This document shows, in pieces, positions 35,554 through 48,658 of a stretch of DNA of 64,000 bases. The DNA lies in the NCBI GenBank assembly GCA_964017065.1, contig OZ024785.1:4998588-5062587 (forward strand), read 5' to 3'. The notes beneath the pieces are model-generated. The model saw only the letters and a list, made by a program, of their open reading frames with translations, did no database searches and was not told the DNA's origin. Position 1 is the stretch's first letter. Each line of letters opens with the position of its first letter. Position numbers and translations under genes: made by a program. Origin of the DNA: Haliclona indistincta (Eukaryota > Porifera > Demospongiae > Haplosclerida > Chalinidae).

Positions 35554-36240
35554 CTATACATAAATGTTTTCCAGCTTCAAATTTTCTTTATCTTTTTCTT
35601 CTTCAACATTAGGATTTTTGTCTTCTTTCTCATTGTCTTTGCAGCACCTCCATATCATCAGCACAGGTACAAGTATCAAGAAGAATATGAAGACAATCCC
35701 CAAAGCTATCAAGAGCCACTGCCACCATGTGAGAATCATAGCAGGAGTTATTGAAGCTGATAAAACGAAGAAAAAATGATTTCAATATTGGAGCGTGCTC
35801 TTACTGCATTGCAAGTTGTCCTCCAAGTTGAATCCAATATTACACATATCACATCCCTGTCTGGATTGAGAGCACATGGCACAGTTCATCACACCATACT
35901 CTGTGCAGTTGGCTCCTCTCCAGGAGTTGACGCAAGTACACGAGTATCCTTCACCATCACTTGAACATCTACCACCATTTTCACATGGATTTGGTGAGCA
36001 AGGGCTCCCTCTTGTAGCTAAAATATGAATTATTACTGAGTAAATAATTATATAAAATTAATTTTATACTCACAGCAATTTTTGTCAGTGCACACGAGTC
36101 AGTGCTGCTAGCACCGATATTACATGTTGCTCCATTCTGACAGGGATTGTTAGTGAGACTGATATGCACTGGAACACATACGCCAGTGCAAGTTGAGATT
36201 GGTTCGTAGCCAGCCATTGGACAAGGAAGATCGCATACTT
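35554..36240 (-). pseudogene. EGF-like/transmembrane protein exons, copy 2
   Basis: The last two exons are intact here: 35805-36017 (213 nt, EGF-type, ending in a laminin-EGF-like run MCNIGFNLEDNLQC) splices in phase to 35554-35756, which has a single membrane helix (LLIALGIVFIFFLILVPVLM), CCKD, and a short acidic/basic cytoplasmic tail. Donor and acceptor sites are GT-AG. The upstream EGF exon (about 36074-36240) reaches NNPCQNGATC but then leaves frame before its last cysteines, so no complete gene can be assembled. No signal peptide exon was found; the Cys-rich pseudogene lies where further 5' exons would be expected. It may be a fragment of a larger receptor, or a working gene with an exon I failed to place. 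Confidence 0.68.
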
Positions 36241-37464
36241 TTCAGGTGCATCGTGAAAAGTCGCTACAAAAGTTTTTGCTTGCATGTGAACTCGTTCGTT
36301 AAGATACAGTGCTACAGATGATATTTGGTCATCAATGGTTGATGGAGGAGGGGATTTGGGTGGTTCAGTTTGTGTTATTTTGTGTAGTCTGTTTCGCCCT
36401 AACGCTAGTGACACAGCATTCAAAAGATCACAGTTGGCATGGTACAGCAAAGAGCCAGAACGCCTCTGCCTACACTCAACACAGAGAGCTTCTCCAAAAT
36501 GAAGACTAAGATGTGTCAACAACCACCTGGTTTTGTGTGTGTCGGTGGTAAGCATCTGACCTAATGCTGGAAAACAGGTCGCACGTGAGCTCATTTCTGC
36601 ACAAAAAACTCATAAAGCTCGGGTAACAGCACTACCTCATCGATCTTCATTGATTCTGCGAGCTTCAGTCCTGTGACACATAACACAAGGTCTGCATGTG
36701 TATAGTCATCTTTAGTAATGCTATCACCTTGCTTTCTATATGGTAGCTTTCTGCACTGATAACTGTTTAGCAACTACATCAAAAGGTATTAGCTCCTGAT
36801 CATTTTGCTGTAGCTGTTTCAGCACTCTGTTGAAGTACAGATAACACATGTAGCAGATAGTGCTACTGGCAGTAAGGTTTAGTGTATCATCAGTCATATG
36901 GCTCAGATAAGTATTAATCAATTGTGGATTGCTGCAGTGCCTATTAAAAGCCGTACCTTTTTTGGTTTTTGCACCACAGGAGCAGCACTCACTCCTTAGT
37001 GCTCCTTACTCCTTAGTGGGAGCATTCAAGTGTTGGTACATGCTCAGACAGTGATGTTTGCACAGCGCAAGAGATGTTTGTGAAGCGCTGGCACTGATAC
37101 TGAAGGAAGTGATATTCTCAGAGAAGGTTTGTATAGTTGTTCAGCTGTTACTAAGTTAGTGTTGCTGTATAGTGGTTGTTTGCATTGATCTATACAGCAT
37201 ATACTTTAGTGGGCTTTTTTGGTGACCACCTTGGAGTAAAGCTGGAGTTACCCAGGTTTCTTTTAACCTGTTTAATGCATGGCTGACATATGCATGCGTT
37301 TTCTGGCAAATCAGGACAGTTTGCTTTCAACCATTATATGCATGAAATGCCTTATACAGTTTGATATGGCAAGGGTGAGTGAATTTAGTGTTACCCTTTC
37401 GGCACAGTGAACAGGAGACACAGTCACTTTCGTGGCACTTTGGAACACGTGCTGGTGTTGCCAT
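36241..37464 (-). pseudogene. Cys/His-rich protein of unknown family, frameshifted copy 2
   Basis: Partner of 14241-15457 with the same ATG (37462-37464) and the same internal frame breaks. This copy adds further damage: a short insertion near 36985-37018 (repeated 'ctcctta' units) and small indels near 37135 and 37200. Its last block runs in an open frame into the neighbouring EGF exon sequence, which is a coincidence of frames, not a fusion protein. Confidence 0.55.
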
Positions 37465-37716
37465 TTACAGCATCTAGAAAATTATGAAATTATTATAAAA
37501 TTAATAATAATATATTCTTTTGATATTCATGATCATGCATTATCTCTTTTCTCTGTAGATTGATGCCATCCAGCAGATCATAAGATAGTTACAATCGCTA
37601 GGTCACAATAATTATTAATTTTTAAAATTATTTTCAATGTGTACAGGTTAGCTTTGGCTAGTGCATGCAGGTGCTAGTGGAAACAACTTACACAAGCAGT
37701 GGCCACATTGTGTAGG

Positions 37717-38587
37717 TTAAGGTGGCGGGTGCGCATGAATATCATTATAAGCCTGACTTTTTGTTAACTGTTTTTCTCTACTTATCTGCAGGCCAGAAGC
37801 TGCAAACTTGCACTACACAGTTGTTTTATGATATACTCACTGTTTATGAACGGTTTTTAGCGATAAAACGCACAGCAGCGATTGTTCACGACGGGCAGCG
37901 CGACGGCGCCTATTGTACCACTTTACTCGAGCGTCCTAGGTCCTGCAACGCTACAGATCGCCACAGAGCTTTCTCATACCATCGACATGATCACCTAGTA
38001 TCCTTTTTTCGATATTCGATTCCTAAGTAAAAAAAAAATAATAATAACCCTGGATCACCAAACTCTAGCATTAAAGTATGCACGCCTACAATACGCAACT
38101 TTTTATGAACCATTTCGTGCTCACATCGTGTTTGCAATTCCAGCGCTCAAGCGCCTAGACTGTTCATACGTGTCTTCTCCAGGTGACCAAGTATGCTTTT
38201 TGCTGTTTTCTGCCCGTGGCGCGAGTTATGGCTGCTGAAGTTCTGCGTGGGCGTATGCGTTTGCCAGTTTTACTTACTTAGGAATCGAATATCGAAAAAG
38301 GGATACTAGGTGATCATGTCGATGGTATGAGAAAGCTCTGTGGCGATCTGTAGCGTTGCAGGACCTAGGACGCTCGAGTAAAGTGGTACAATAGGCGCCG
38401 TCGCGCTGCCCGTCGTGAACAAGCGCTGCTGTGCGTTTTATCGCTAAAAACCGTTCATAAACAGTGAGTATATCTTAAAACAACTGTGTAGTGCAAGTTT
38501 GCAGCTTCTGGCCTGCAGATAAGTAGAGAAAAACAGTTAACAAAAAGTCAGGCTTATAATGATATTCATGCGTACCCGCCACCTTAA
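37717..38587. mobile_element. 871-bp foldback element with 314-bp inverted arms
   Basis: The left arm (37717-38030) and right arm (38274-38587) are near-perfect inverted repeats, starting TTAAGGTGGCGGGT and ending with its complement, around a 243-bp centre. A 5-bp direct repeat GTAGG flanks it (37712-37716 and 38588-38592). The left duplication copy lacks it, so it inserted after the duplication. No credible protein; the class (foldback or MULE-like) is unassigned. Confidence 0.9.
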
Positions 38588-38592
38588 GTAGG

Positions 38593-39072
38593 CATGTCCA
38601 AGTAAATGTATCAACAAACTGTGAATCTCATCATCTGAAAAGTCACATTCGTAACCACACTGACGGAAGAGAAGCGGCCTTCAGTACTCGTGTGAAGAGT
38701 GTGCATGCATGGTCAGAGCTAGCTAGCTTTAGCAATCAGGTTTATAATCTGTGACTGTGTGAACTGGTAAATTGTCACTATGTCGAAAATGTTTTTAACA
38801 CAAAAGCGAGAAAAGTTTATAAGTTTTGGAATTAGTACTACTGTAAGGTACAGTTGCATATTTGAATTGCAGCTGAATGATAGTACAATGTAATTCAAGT
38901 TTGCAGCTGCGAATCTGCGATTTTAATTATGTACTACGTGTTCGGGATAAGTTTTTGTTGCGCGCGAAGTTTGTATGGGCGTTATTTGACTTCTGATACG
39001 GACTGCAGACGAGCGCGGCTGCAGTCTGAGAAGAGCTGGAAGTGTGTTCGACTCCGCGTTCACGGTGTAGAA
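38593..39072. other. 5' flank of FBXO47-like copy 3
   Basis: Homologous to 15720-16302 apart from the missing ~145 bp. CG-rich near the start codon; no gene seen. Confidence 0.45.
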
Positions 39073-41923
39073 ATGAACTCCACCCATCGCCATGTGGCTG
39101 CCAGGCCACTGCTGCGCTGCAAGACACCCGACGAGCTGGAAGTGGAGAACCAACCACCGTGCAACACCAAGAACGACCACCATGACCGCGTCCACTGTCC
39201 CGACAAAAGGCAGTCCTGTAACCCGTCCAGAACACTAACACCACGTGTCGTCATTGACAAGCAAACCCTTAGTAACTTCGAGTCTGTACAAGCGCACAGA
39301 AGTTCTCCTTTGTGGAAGCAGCCACAATTTTCACTCGCAGAGGTAGCTACGAGTATGGGCTGGTTTGTGACCCTGCCTATCGAGTTGCTGCACATCATTT
39401 TTGAACTACTCGAGTTTCGCAAACTCGGTCATATCTCCATGACTTCAAGCAACATTAGTACAGCTGTCCTGACCTACCTGCAGAGCGCCAGAGGGTTGAA
39501 TCACGTGATGCCCATAGTCTCAGCAGGGCACTGTAACATAACTATTGTTGATCCAATGGAGTTTAGAGGAGTTGGTAAGCAACACGATCATTATGTAACT
39601 TGTTGCTGCAACTATTCTTATAATTATTCTCAAATTCTTTTCAGCTAAACTGATCAAGTGTGTCACGTCATCTCATTCAATTGATCGTCGCTTGGAGACA
39701 GCATCATATTTTCTCAATAAGGTAAGCATTAACCACTCGCTCATATTCACAGATACATGTACTCTTGCTATTGTGTGCCATTGTATTTTGACTGATAATA
39801 ATTATATATTGTCTGGTATTGCATACTTGTAGTTGGAGTCTACTCATTCTACTCTCTGTATTACTGCCAGTATGTCTCGATGCTATGGGTTCGGACAGCT
39901 GTTCCGACAGAGATGCTATGAGTGCTTCGGACAGCTGTTCATTGGATACGTTTCCCAGTGGAGTGAACAGGAGAAGGCTAGAGCTTACTGCATGGTCAAC
40001 AAAATAGCCAAACTAGACCAGAGAGTGAGTTGTCCATCTTACTACAAATAATTTACTTGGTTCTTTAAGGTTTGTTGTACCAAAGTGTTGCATCCCATTC
40101 GTTGATTCTCTATTCTGTCTACGTGTCCAGCTCTATGGAAATCAGTTTACTTCTTCATAGTTGCAGAAATTGTTTCTGTCATTTCTAGTCTTTTTTGCAG
40201 TCAAGGTTTTGTGAGATGATGTAGTGGAGTCCTCATTGTATTATAGTACTCTTATTGGATTCTAGTCTGTGATTAAACGGGTAAATAAAATCACTAGATT
40301 TTTTCATGTCACCTGTTTTATCAGCTACTCACTACTCTCACATGTAAAGCTAGTCAGGGACCAGAAAGGAAAGACGTAGACAAGTATTTTCAATTTAGAG
40401 CAAAACCTACATTACACCTGTACCATAAGAAAACTGACTACACATTGTAAAGCTTTCTCCACTATCTCTTACTACCCTTAGGTTGAGAGTGTGCTGAGAG
40501 TGAGTCCCAATTTTCTCCCATGTCATGAGTTTGACCTGCGGCGGGTCCATCAGTTCATATTCCTCCAGCCATCTACCACTGAAGCAGACTATGGTCTCTG
40601 GCTCACTAAGATCCTCAAGCCCTATCCTATAAAAGATCAAGCTAGACTACTCTATATACTGACTGGACCAGTAGATGATGCTGGTTAGTGACATGTGTGA
40701 GAGAGAATTGTGTTATTTAGTGATCAATAAATGAGTATTAATTTTAGCTGAAAAGCATTTAATGGGCATTCGATAGGACTGCTACACATTCCAATGGTAT
40801 CATGTAGTGAACTCTCTCATCATTCTGAACAGTTGCAGTTAATGCCATGTTACATGTGTAAAAGATGTCTCCGTGCATTTTCTCTCCGAAATTTTGACAC
40901 CGTTCAGTTTTTGTTGTCCACTGGTGTTTGAATAAGTGAAACTCTTCTGTAGCCTGAACCATTAGCTATAGCAGTAATGGCAGCTACATAATAATCCCTC
41001 TATCTCTCACCCATCCCTCTTTCCTCCCTCTCCCGTCCTCCAGGGTACATATGCTGGTCCATTATGTGTGAGTGTGTCACATCATCCCCTCACACCACTC
41101 ACTCCTGTACTAGCTGCTCTAACCTCAAGGATCTAGGGAAGGCTCTGAGAGTACTGCTGACAGTCAGATCAGCAGAGTGGAGCGCTGATACTATCATTTC
41201 CATCTTTTATGAACTTATCTGTAAGTAACCATAAAATAAAATAGTCAGTGTAAAGTGCCAAGTATTAAGATCAGTCATGGTTTTTTCATTAGCTAAGCCT
41301 CAAGCAGTTCAGTTTTGACATTTTACATTAGGACTTTAAGAGGTAGTGACTTTTTGATTCTTGTGATGTGTTTATTGAGTGTTTTAGTTTCAATATTTCT
41401 GTTATATTGTAGATCTGCCTAAAAACTTGTGTAAAGTTGAGGTAGCAGCTACTCTGCTGATGTGGAGTGGTAGTGAGGTGACTCAAGCTATACTCGGTAA
41501 CATGGCACTCAAGATATCAAGGCTGAACAACTTCATGTACACCTTCGCTCGTGTGTGTGCTGAACAGGACAGAAAAGAGAACGGCTCACGACATTTGAGG
41601 TATAAATACTGTCTTTACTCTACCTACAAACCATTAGTTGCAATAAACTTTATGATAATATAAATGCTTGCCTCTGATTTCACAATTATTGTTTACTTTT
41701 AAAACAATTATTGTCAACTTTAAAAACATGTACACTTCTTGAATTGTTTGCTTACTTTAAAAACAATTATTCTTTACTTAATTTCTTTAGGTGGTACATT
41801 GAGATTCTGCGTTTTATCATCAGTATTCTGCCCAAGCAGGAAAATAAGGCATTTTTGAGTATGCTCATGGGTTCATGGCAGAAATACATGACTTTGAGCT
41901 GTTCGAGTCCACGAGTGTCATGA
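39073..41923 (+). CDS. FBXO47-like: FBXO47-like F-box protein, copy 3 (489 aa)
   Basis: Seven exons at 39073-39574, 39645-39721, 39833-40024, 40482-40683, 41044-41220, 41413-41599, 41791-41923, all with the same lengths and splice sites as copy 2. Amino-acid differences are few (for example Glu to Lys next to the F-box: LEFRELG becomes LEFRKLG). The frame is open from the F-box to the same SCSSPRVS end. Expected role as for copy 2: a substrate receptor for an SCF-type ubiquitin ligase, meiotic by analogy with vertebrate FBXO47. Because the two copies are so alike, one may be redundant, or the pair may be a recent or assembly-level duplication. The distinct transposon insertions in each block argue against a pure assembly artefact. 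Confidence 0.85.
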
Positions 41924-42019
41924 GTGATGAGTCAGGTGAGGACGATTAGTTCCTACACAACTTAGTAATGCTTCACAGCTACCACACTGTGGACTTGAAA
42001 ATGGGAAGTGTAATAATTA

Positions 42020-42499
42020 ACCCTCGGCACATGCGCGAGGGTTAAGGTACTTGCTCTGTTATTCGCTGTCCATCGAGCTGCGATAACTTTTGCGCGCTGG
42101 TAAGGTTATGAGCATGATAAGCACGACAATGGCTTGCAATTTGACTCGTGGATTTTGCTAAAGTGCTTTCCTTCTCGAGTTATGGCTGGCTCACCTTGAC
42201 GGCATCTTAGCCTCTCTCTGACTACAAAAGAGCGCATAGTTGACTACCTAGGTACTTGTAGATTCCATCTAAACTGCAGGGCAGCTCTGAGAGTGCGTAG
42301 ACATTTTAGGAAAGAACCTAACACTACAGCAATAGCTACCTACTCACGTGTTCATGGTCACGCCCTTGTGGTCAGCACTTTGCTGTCTTCTGATTAGCAC
42401 TACATATAGCTAGCAGGTTGGCACTATAGCTGGTCCAAACCAGGACCTAACACTACAATGTGCATGACACACCACCGAGGGTTTTGTGAAATCTGTTCA
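42020..42499. mobile_element. 480-bp interspersed repeat with TTA duplication (duplicated copy)
   Basis: Orthologous by position to 19250-19729, same ends and the same TTA flanks (42017-42019 and 42500-42502), so it inserted before the segmental duplication. Confidence 0.75.
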
Positions 42500-44001
42500 T
42501 TATAACAGAGGTGTCATGTTAAATTGTGGAGTTTGTACTGTACAATAGAAGAATGGTTTTTGCCTGTATCTCGCAAGTACAAGCTTGGTGTTATTACCAG
42601 TTGTGAGCCTTCTCTTCATGATACAAAGAGTATTAGCAATACACACTCAGAGCACTGCAGTACACCAGTGTAGAGTGAGTTGTGTACACGTGAATAATTA
42701 ATTTTCACGGATTTATCTCCTGAATTTAAATGCGCGTGAAAAATACAGGCAGACAAATCTAAATGCTTGATCCTCAATTGCACATAATATGCTCTTGTAA
42801 TACCTTATTGTGATGATGTCACAGAGCTTAGCAAAACATTTCTTGAATCACAGATTCACAATACAACGAACAATGAACAATAGAAACTGACAAATTAAAT
42901 AGAGCAATATCACATGACATACGTACCGACAGAGAGACAAACAGACAGAGAGACAGACAGACAAACTGATGCTTCGCTATACTCGTCAAGCATACACTAC
43001 ACATTACGACATTCTATTTCTCAATCATCCACTAATAACTTTTGTCACATATCTCTTCCTTCTTATCTCTCCCATCTCTCGAAACAAATATTGGTTGGAA
43101 GGATGACAATAACAAGTCAAATGGCAGTTTTTCGGAGCAGAATCCATAGAAACAGCACTGTTGGGTGTCATCGATTGAATGTGACGCAAAGCACGTTTGT
43201 GCCCGTCTTAGTGCAAAAAGTGTGCAATATGGGATTTATACCATAGGCGGCGTCTTTGATTTTTGACCTCGGTATACTTTGACCCCATTGTTTGATGCCC
43301 ACATTCACTATAACAATGTTTTATTATTATGTTCTTCTCCAGAAAATGACTACGAAATCACTTCCAATCTTATTAAGACTCTGACCCAGTTTTTATTAAG
43401 TGGATCAGGATCAATGACCCCACCCATTGTCTTACTTGCATTTCTTTGTTGTGCATATAATATGTTGTATCATTAAATCAAATTTATTCATTGCTTGATC
43501 AAATTATTGTGTAGCAAGGAATGGGTTACTAAATTTAGTGCTTTATTGTTGATGTGTGCAGTGTTTGATGTCATCCCAACAGCTCCCTCAAAAAGAAGCA
43601 CAGTATATACATACACATTATGCTAGTATGGAATAGCACGCCTGCAACTTTAACTGGGATTTGACAGAAGAATAAATCTAGGTGATGAAGAATATTGAAC
43701 ACAAAAGAATATTGAAATAGCTAGTAGTGATCGGGCAGGTGGATGTTAACATTTCACTTGAGATTGGGCTTCACCAATGGCATCCATGACCGCAAACTTG
43801 CGCTGTGAGAACACTATTAACCACCTGCAGCTTGCAAGACATTGCTGATAATGTGAGTGTCTATTTTTACATCTAATCACTCCAACTTGAGGTGTCCATG
43901 CCTTCTTGAGGTGTTGGTGACAGGGGCAGTGTGCAAATATGGATTCCAATTCCTATTTACCATGCTACGATTCTGTAATCCATAATTTGACTAATGATAT
44001 T
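42500..44001. other. Spacer downstream of FBXO47-like copy 3
   Basis: Matches 19730-20841 and then 22063-22435, without the 1.2-kb insertion. The GACA microsatellite is at 42928-42966. No gene seen. Confidence 0.6.
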
Positions 44002-44258
44002 TGTAGCCCAGGCGACCCTAAGATCAAAGGCGCCGCACGGTGGTTATATCTCGTATACCATAGCAAATACGTATATTTTCCAGGAAGTGACGTCACATAA
44101 CAACACCGTAGCAACAAGATGGCGTCGTCGAAAAACGCACGCAAGATTACACTGCCGTCTTTCAGCAACGCGCTGTCATTCGCCTCTGGTGACTTCTATG
44201 GAGGCTCTACTACCTTGAGCGCTTCGTTTAGCAGCATTCTCGAGCTTCCTGGGCTACA
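44002..44258. mobile_element. 257-bp MITE with TGTAGCCCAGG inverted ends
   Basis: Starts TGTAGCCCAGG and ends CCTGGGCTACA; absent from the left duplication copy (near 22440). A lone TGTAGCCCAGG also occurs at about 8876. Target duplication not clear because a second palindromic sequence abuts it on the right. Confidence 0.7.
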
Positions 44259-44262
44259 AAAT

Positions 44263-44402
44263 GGTTAAACCATGGCACCTCGGCGGTACACGATATATCC
44301 TCGGGGGTTAATTTTACTGCCCTCGTGCGCTTCGCGCCCTCGGGCGGTAAAATTAACCCCCTCGGTTATATCGCGTACCGCCTCGGTTGCCATGGGTTAA
44401 CC
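44263..44402. repeat. 140-bp palindrome
   Basis: Begins GGTTAAACCATGGC and ends GCCATGGGTTAACC, with arms of about 65 bp meeting at a CG-rich centre near 44332. Imperfect in places, it abuts the MITE at 44002-44258 and is likewise absent from the left duplication copy. Probably a second insertion, or the other part of a compound one. Confidence 0.75.
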
Positions 44403-44699
44403 TATACTTACCATTATAGGGCTGGGGCACTCATTATTAATTTGGTTGTAATTTATGCAGCCCACTGTCTCCAAGCTACGTTTATGCAAATTTTAATCAA
44501 TCTCTGAAATTGAGTGAACTGCAAGCAAGCTTTATCAGTCATGGCTCCAGGTCATGGATATGTCTTCTTGATGTCTGATTACTATTGGGTCAGTTGAGAT
44601 GTTAAAATCCCACTGATGTATGCAGAAATTAAAGTATACTTTAGTTTAATATTGAGTGTGCATCTTTCTCTACTAACTCAATCATGGTTTAACAGAGAG

Positions 44700-45090
44700 T
44701 AAGGATTCTCGCCAGTGTGAGTTCTGATGTGACGTCGCAAATCTCCAGCACTATTATATCTTTGGTAGAGTATGGACAATGAGGGCACTGGTGTACCTTA
44801 GCTCAATGCTTTCTACGCATATGGCGAGAGAGATGCGCAGACTGAGCAAAGCATTGCCCACATTCCTCACACGAGTAAGGTTTCTCTCCAGTGTGAGTTC
44901 GGATGTGATGTTGCAAATCTTTAGCACTATGTTTGGTAGAGTATGGACAATGAGGGCACTGGTGTACCTTAGTTTGATCGGTGGAATGCTTAGTACGCAT
45001 ATGGGTACTGAGATGTGCAGACCGGGTAAAGCATTGCCCACATTCCTCACACGAGTATGGCTTCTCTCAAGTGTGAGTTCGGATGTGACG
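44700..45090 (-). pseudogene. C2H2 zinc-finger fragment (about 4-5 fingers)
   Basis: Longer version of the fragment at 22727-22957. One stretch (44803-45000) is open and encodes two good fingers ([16 protein letters not shown], then [17 protein letters not shown]), but the flanking fingers are out of frame and no N-terminal exons are attached. Confidence 0.8.
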
Positions 45091-45212
45091 TTGCAAAATC
45101 ATAATTCATTCGAGGGTTGATCGAAAAATGATCAAAAGACATCTGTCTCTCACCACATAATATTTTATGTTGCTATATTATTATTGCTATAAAATTTCTA
45201 ATCATAGCGTGT

Positions 45213-45411
45213 GCATTCCCATGTGCAATGGGTCATGAACCAAACACAGCTTGCATGCACTAGATGTGTTCCAGTGCATATCTGTGTCACCAGCAATCCC
45301 TGTCAGAATGGAGCAACATGTGTGATTGGTAGTAACAGCAACACTGACTACACCTGCTCATGTCCCAGTATTATGGTGGGGATAATTGTACAGGAACGAG
45401 AATATAAATAA
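45213..45411 (+). pseudogene. EGF-domain exon fragment
   Basis: Same EGF module as at 23083-23251 with the same late frame change (CSCPSIMVG); not linked to any other exon on this strand. Confidence 0.65.
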
Positions 45412-45828
45412 ATGACAAAATTTTCATTTTTTATAACTGTTATAGATCCTTATGCAAAACATAAGGATCAAACAAATTTCATACTGTAGCTACATGTATA
45501 ATGACAGGTCATGTTGCTATAGTAATGATGGTTTATGCAAAAGAATAACTATTGATAGATCATAATAATTATTGCGTGAATAACAAACAGTGTGATACAC
45601 CACTGCACCCTATAGCTAAAGTAGTTGATCCACTCAATGAAGAGCTGATTAGATCAATGCTTTCTCTGCTTGTGTTTATTACAAGTTGAACGCAATGTGA
45701 AGCACTGCCCACATATATCACACGAGTATGGCTTCTCTCCAGTGTGAGTTCGGATGTGACGATGCAAATCTTGAGCACTATTTTTGGTAGAGTATGGACA
45801 ATGAGGGCACTGGTGTACCTTAGCTTGA

Positions 45829-48658
45829 TCAGTTGAATGCCTTGTACGCATATGGTGAGAGATTACCTGACTGAGCAAACCTCAGACCACATTCCTCACA
45901 CGAGTATGGCTTCTCTCCAGTGTGAGTTCGGATATGACGATGCAAATCTCCAACACTATGTTTGGTAGAGTATGGACAATGAGGGCACTGGTGTACCTTA
46001 GTTTGATCAGTTGAATGCTTTGTACGCATATGGCAAGAGAGACCAGCTGACTGAGCAAAGCATTGCCGACATTCCTCACACGAGTAAGGTTTCTCTCCAG
46101 TGTGAATACGGATATGATTTCGCAAATTTTGAGCACTAGAGTATGGACAATGAGGGCACTGGTGTACAATAGTTTGATCAGTTGAATGCTTTGTACGCAT
46201 ATGGCGAGAGAGACTAGCTGACCAAGTAAAGCTCTGACCACAATCCTCACACGAGTAAGGTTTCTCTCCAGTGTGAATACGGATATGTTTTCGCAAATCT
46301 CCAGCACTATGTTTGGTAGAGTATGGACAATGAGGGCACTGATGTACCTTAGTTTGATCAGTTGAATGCTTTGTACGCATATGATAAGAGAGACTACCTG
46401 ACCGAGCAAACCTCTGACCACATTCCTCACACGAGTATGGCTTCTCTCCAGTGTGAGTACGGATATGGTTTTTCAAATGGTGAGATTCCTTGGCTACGTA
46501 TGGACAGTGAGGGCACTGGTATGACTTGTTTAGACGAGGACGAGACGAACTTGATTTCGGATGTTTTGAAATTTTCGTAGTGTACATGTAGGCTTGACTA
46601 CTCATTGCAGTACTGTGGTCTGAGGTCACATCCTGTTCTACGGCCTGCAAAGCAAAACATGATTTTTATGAGAAAAGTAATCAATGCATTGCATATGCAA
46701 GCTGACCTCTTCACAATGTTGATCACTATCTTCATCATTTGTCACATCTTGTTCTATATTATCTGACATATCTTGGTCTTCTTCTGTCACTTTGTCCTCT
46801 TCAATCACCACCTCATGACTCATAGCCACACCCACATCACCGGCTTCACTACAACTTGTCTATTAGATAGTACAAAGGCTTCACGATCACACTATAAACA
46901 TGTACTTACAGGAAAGTGAGGGCACTGGTATTTCTCATCATTATTTTGCTGATAATCATGATCAACGGAGAACGCTTTGCAATAGGCCTGTTTAGCATTC
47001 TGCATACGACGATCTAATAGTGCAAAATATTTAAAGTCGACAGTGTAAATGCATTTGTTGACTCACAAACAGTCTCTACTGTGACCAGTTCAATTAGAGG
47101 GTTGAGTGAGTGTATCTGATCACTGACGACTGATAGCTCTTCAAATAGCTCACCCAGTCTCTGATAATAGAGAGAGGCAGTGCAGCAGACAGGGTGAGTA
47201 GGGTTGGTACCTTATCATGACTCTCACTGCTTTCCTCATCTCTCATCTTGTGTATGCACACACACGTTACAATGGAGTATCGTAGCTGTAGCAAGTACTG
47301 TAGATTCACATCACTCCACTCCTGTTGCTGCTCCTTGTGGCCACGCCTCTTCTTGTTGACTGCATCCTCTGTGACCATCTGTATACATTCTGAACAGACC
47401 CTCACAGTACATGCTAGTATAGTGTCTCAGCTAGCTACACCTTCCATAGTGTCCAAGATACTGATGGCTGCCTCTAAGTGTGTGTCCTGGTCTGCAGTAT
47501 TGAGCTCTGAGAACACATCATAGTACTTCTGTGCGAGAGAGTCAACTATTGGCATGCCACACCCACTCACTCACCATGCCTATTGTCTTGATCCATTGTT
47601 CTTCATGATCGATCAATGATGACAGTGTCCTCCATCGATCCTCTAACTCTTTCAACTCTGACCTGGCCTTCGTCAATGTTTCTCTCACTTCTGTTTCCTC
47701 TACTCGTCGCACTTTCACGCTATTCTCCAGATGCCATATCCTCTCACTCAGCTGCTCCTGTCTCCCAAGGTTAGTGAACCTCTTTGTCTTCAGTTCAGTC
47801 ATTGTTGCTGTGAACTCCACATCATGTAAATCACTCTTGAGTTTCTCTGTGTAAGTGCATTAGTACATCAGTATATTGTGTGACGTGTGTCTCTTACTGA
47901 TCTTGTCTGCAATACTCTCGTACACAGCTCTCTCCTGCTCCACAATCTCCCTCTCCTTCTCCACTAGCTCCAATGCTTCAACACGTCGCTTCTCTAGTTC
48001 CTCAAGAGTCACTGTATCCTCTTCCTCCTGCTCTCTCCTCTTCACCAGGTCACAGTTCCTCACAGCTTCTTCAACAGCCTCCTCTGTACGTAGATAATGG
48101 TTGTTTACTTAAAATAGCAATAAAAAATCTAGACTTGACAACAAATTTTTAACAAGTTGTAACAAGCATCAAACAGTTTTGATATCTACCTGAGCATTGT
48201 TCACATTTCTTCAACTCCTCTCTCATCCTATCTTTCTCTCCTTCCACTAAACTATTCAAGTAGCTCTTGTAAGCTCTTCCATACTCATCCAGTGCTGGTG
48301 TTTGTGGAACCAGTCGACCATAGTTGTAAGCAAGGTCAAGATGGTTTAGTACTTGAGTGGGTGTAACCGTAGGGAGTTTGTGAGTGTGAGCTAGTGAGAG
48401 GACCTGGTCAATCTTGGCTAGCAGTTGGTGAGGAATGGCTGAAAGGAAGAGAGGATCATTCACCGCATACTACAACCAGCTACTATGCTAACCATCGCCA
48501 CGTGTAGCTGATGACGTCACTGTTTCTGCTACATAGCGGCGTCTAGCGGACATATCGTTCCCTATACGAGGAGGACAACGTTACTAGTACACTATACACG
48601 AGACAGACTTACCAGATCTGCTCAACAGCTCGGTACTGCAGCAACTTGTGAAAGACAT
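45829..48658 (-). CDS. Ten-exon coiled-coil C2H2 zinc-finger protein, paralogue D (728 aa, frameshifted array)
   Basis: Exons: 48613-48658, 48190-48438, 47898-48083, 47575-47846, 47441-47528, 47211-47389, 47067-47160, 46910-47013, 46707-46859, 45829-46644; first exon [15 protein letters not shown]. Splice sites and phases match A-C; exon 8 is the short form as in C. Seven complete C2H2 fingers are encoded. A 2-bp loss near 45860 (gagagattacc against gagagagactacc) then changes frame inside finger 8, and the protein ends PYAYKAFN. The last two fingers and the KQRKH end survive downstream in another frame (45654-45878). Finger 5 also lacks three residues between its Cys and His pairs (CPYSSAQNL). 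Probably a recently damaged gene that could still give a shortened DNA-binding protein. Confidence 0.8.
48499..48519. promoter_or_regulatory. E-box plus CRE-like pair in intron 1 of gene D
   Basis: CACGTG (48499-48504) and TGACGTCA (48512-48519), with the same spacing as in gene A. Confidence 0.45.

Larger units (their letters stand above)
35335..45410. repeat. Segmental duplication, right copy (partner 13350-23250)
   Basis: Collinear with the left copy: EGF/TM exons, Cys-rich pseudogene, FBXO47-like gene, TTA-flanked element, zinc-finger fragment, EGF fragment. Later insertions found only here are the foldback 37717-38587 and the MITE/palindrome pair 44002-44402. Confidence 0.85.

Noticed and set aside
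36085..36594. Apparent fusion of the Cys-rich protein with the EGF exon
   Set aside because: The frame crosses the EGF exon in the wrong register (CISVSLTIPV), and the left copy does not keep it open.
37722..38030. 102-codon plus-strand frame
   Set aside because: Lies wholly in the left arm of the foldback element and is not seen outside it.
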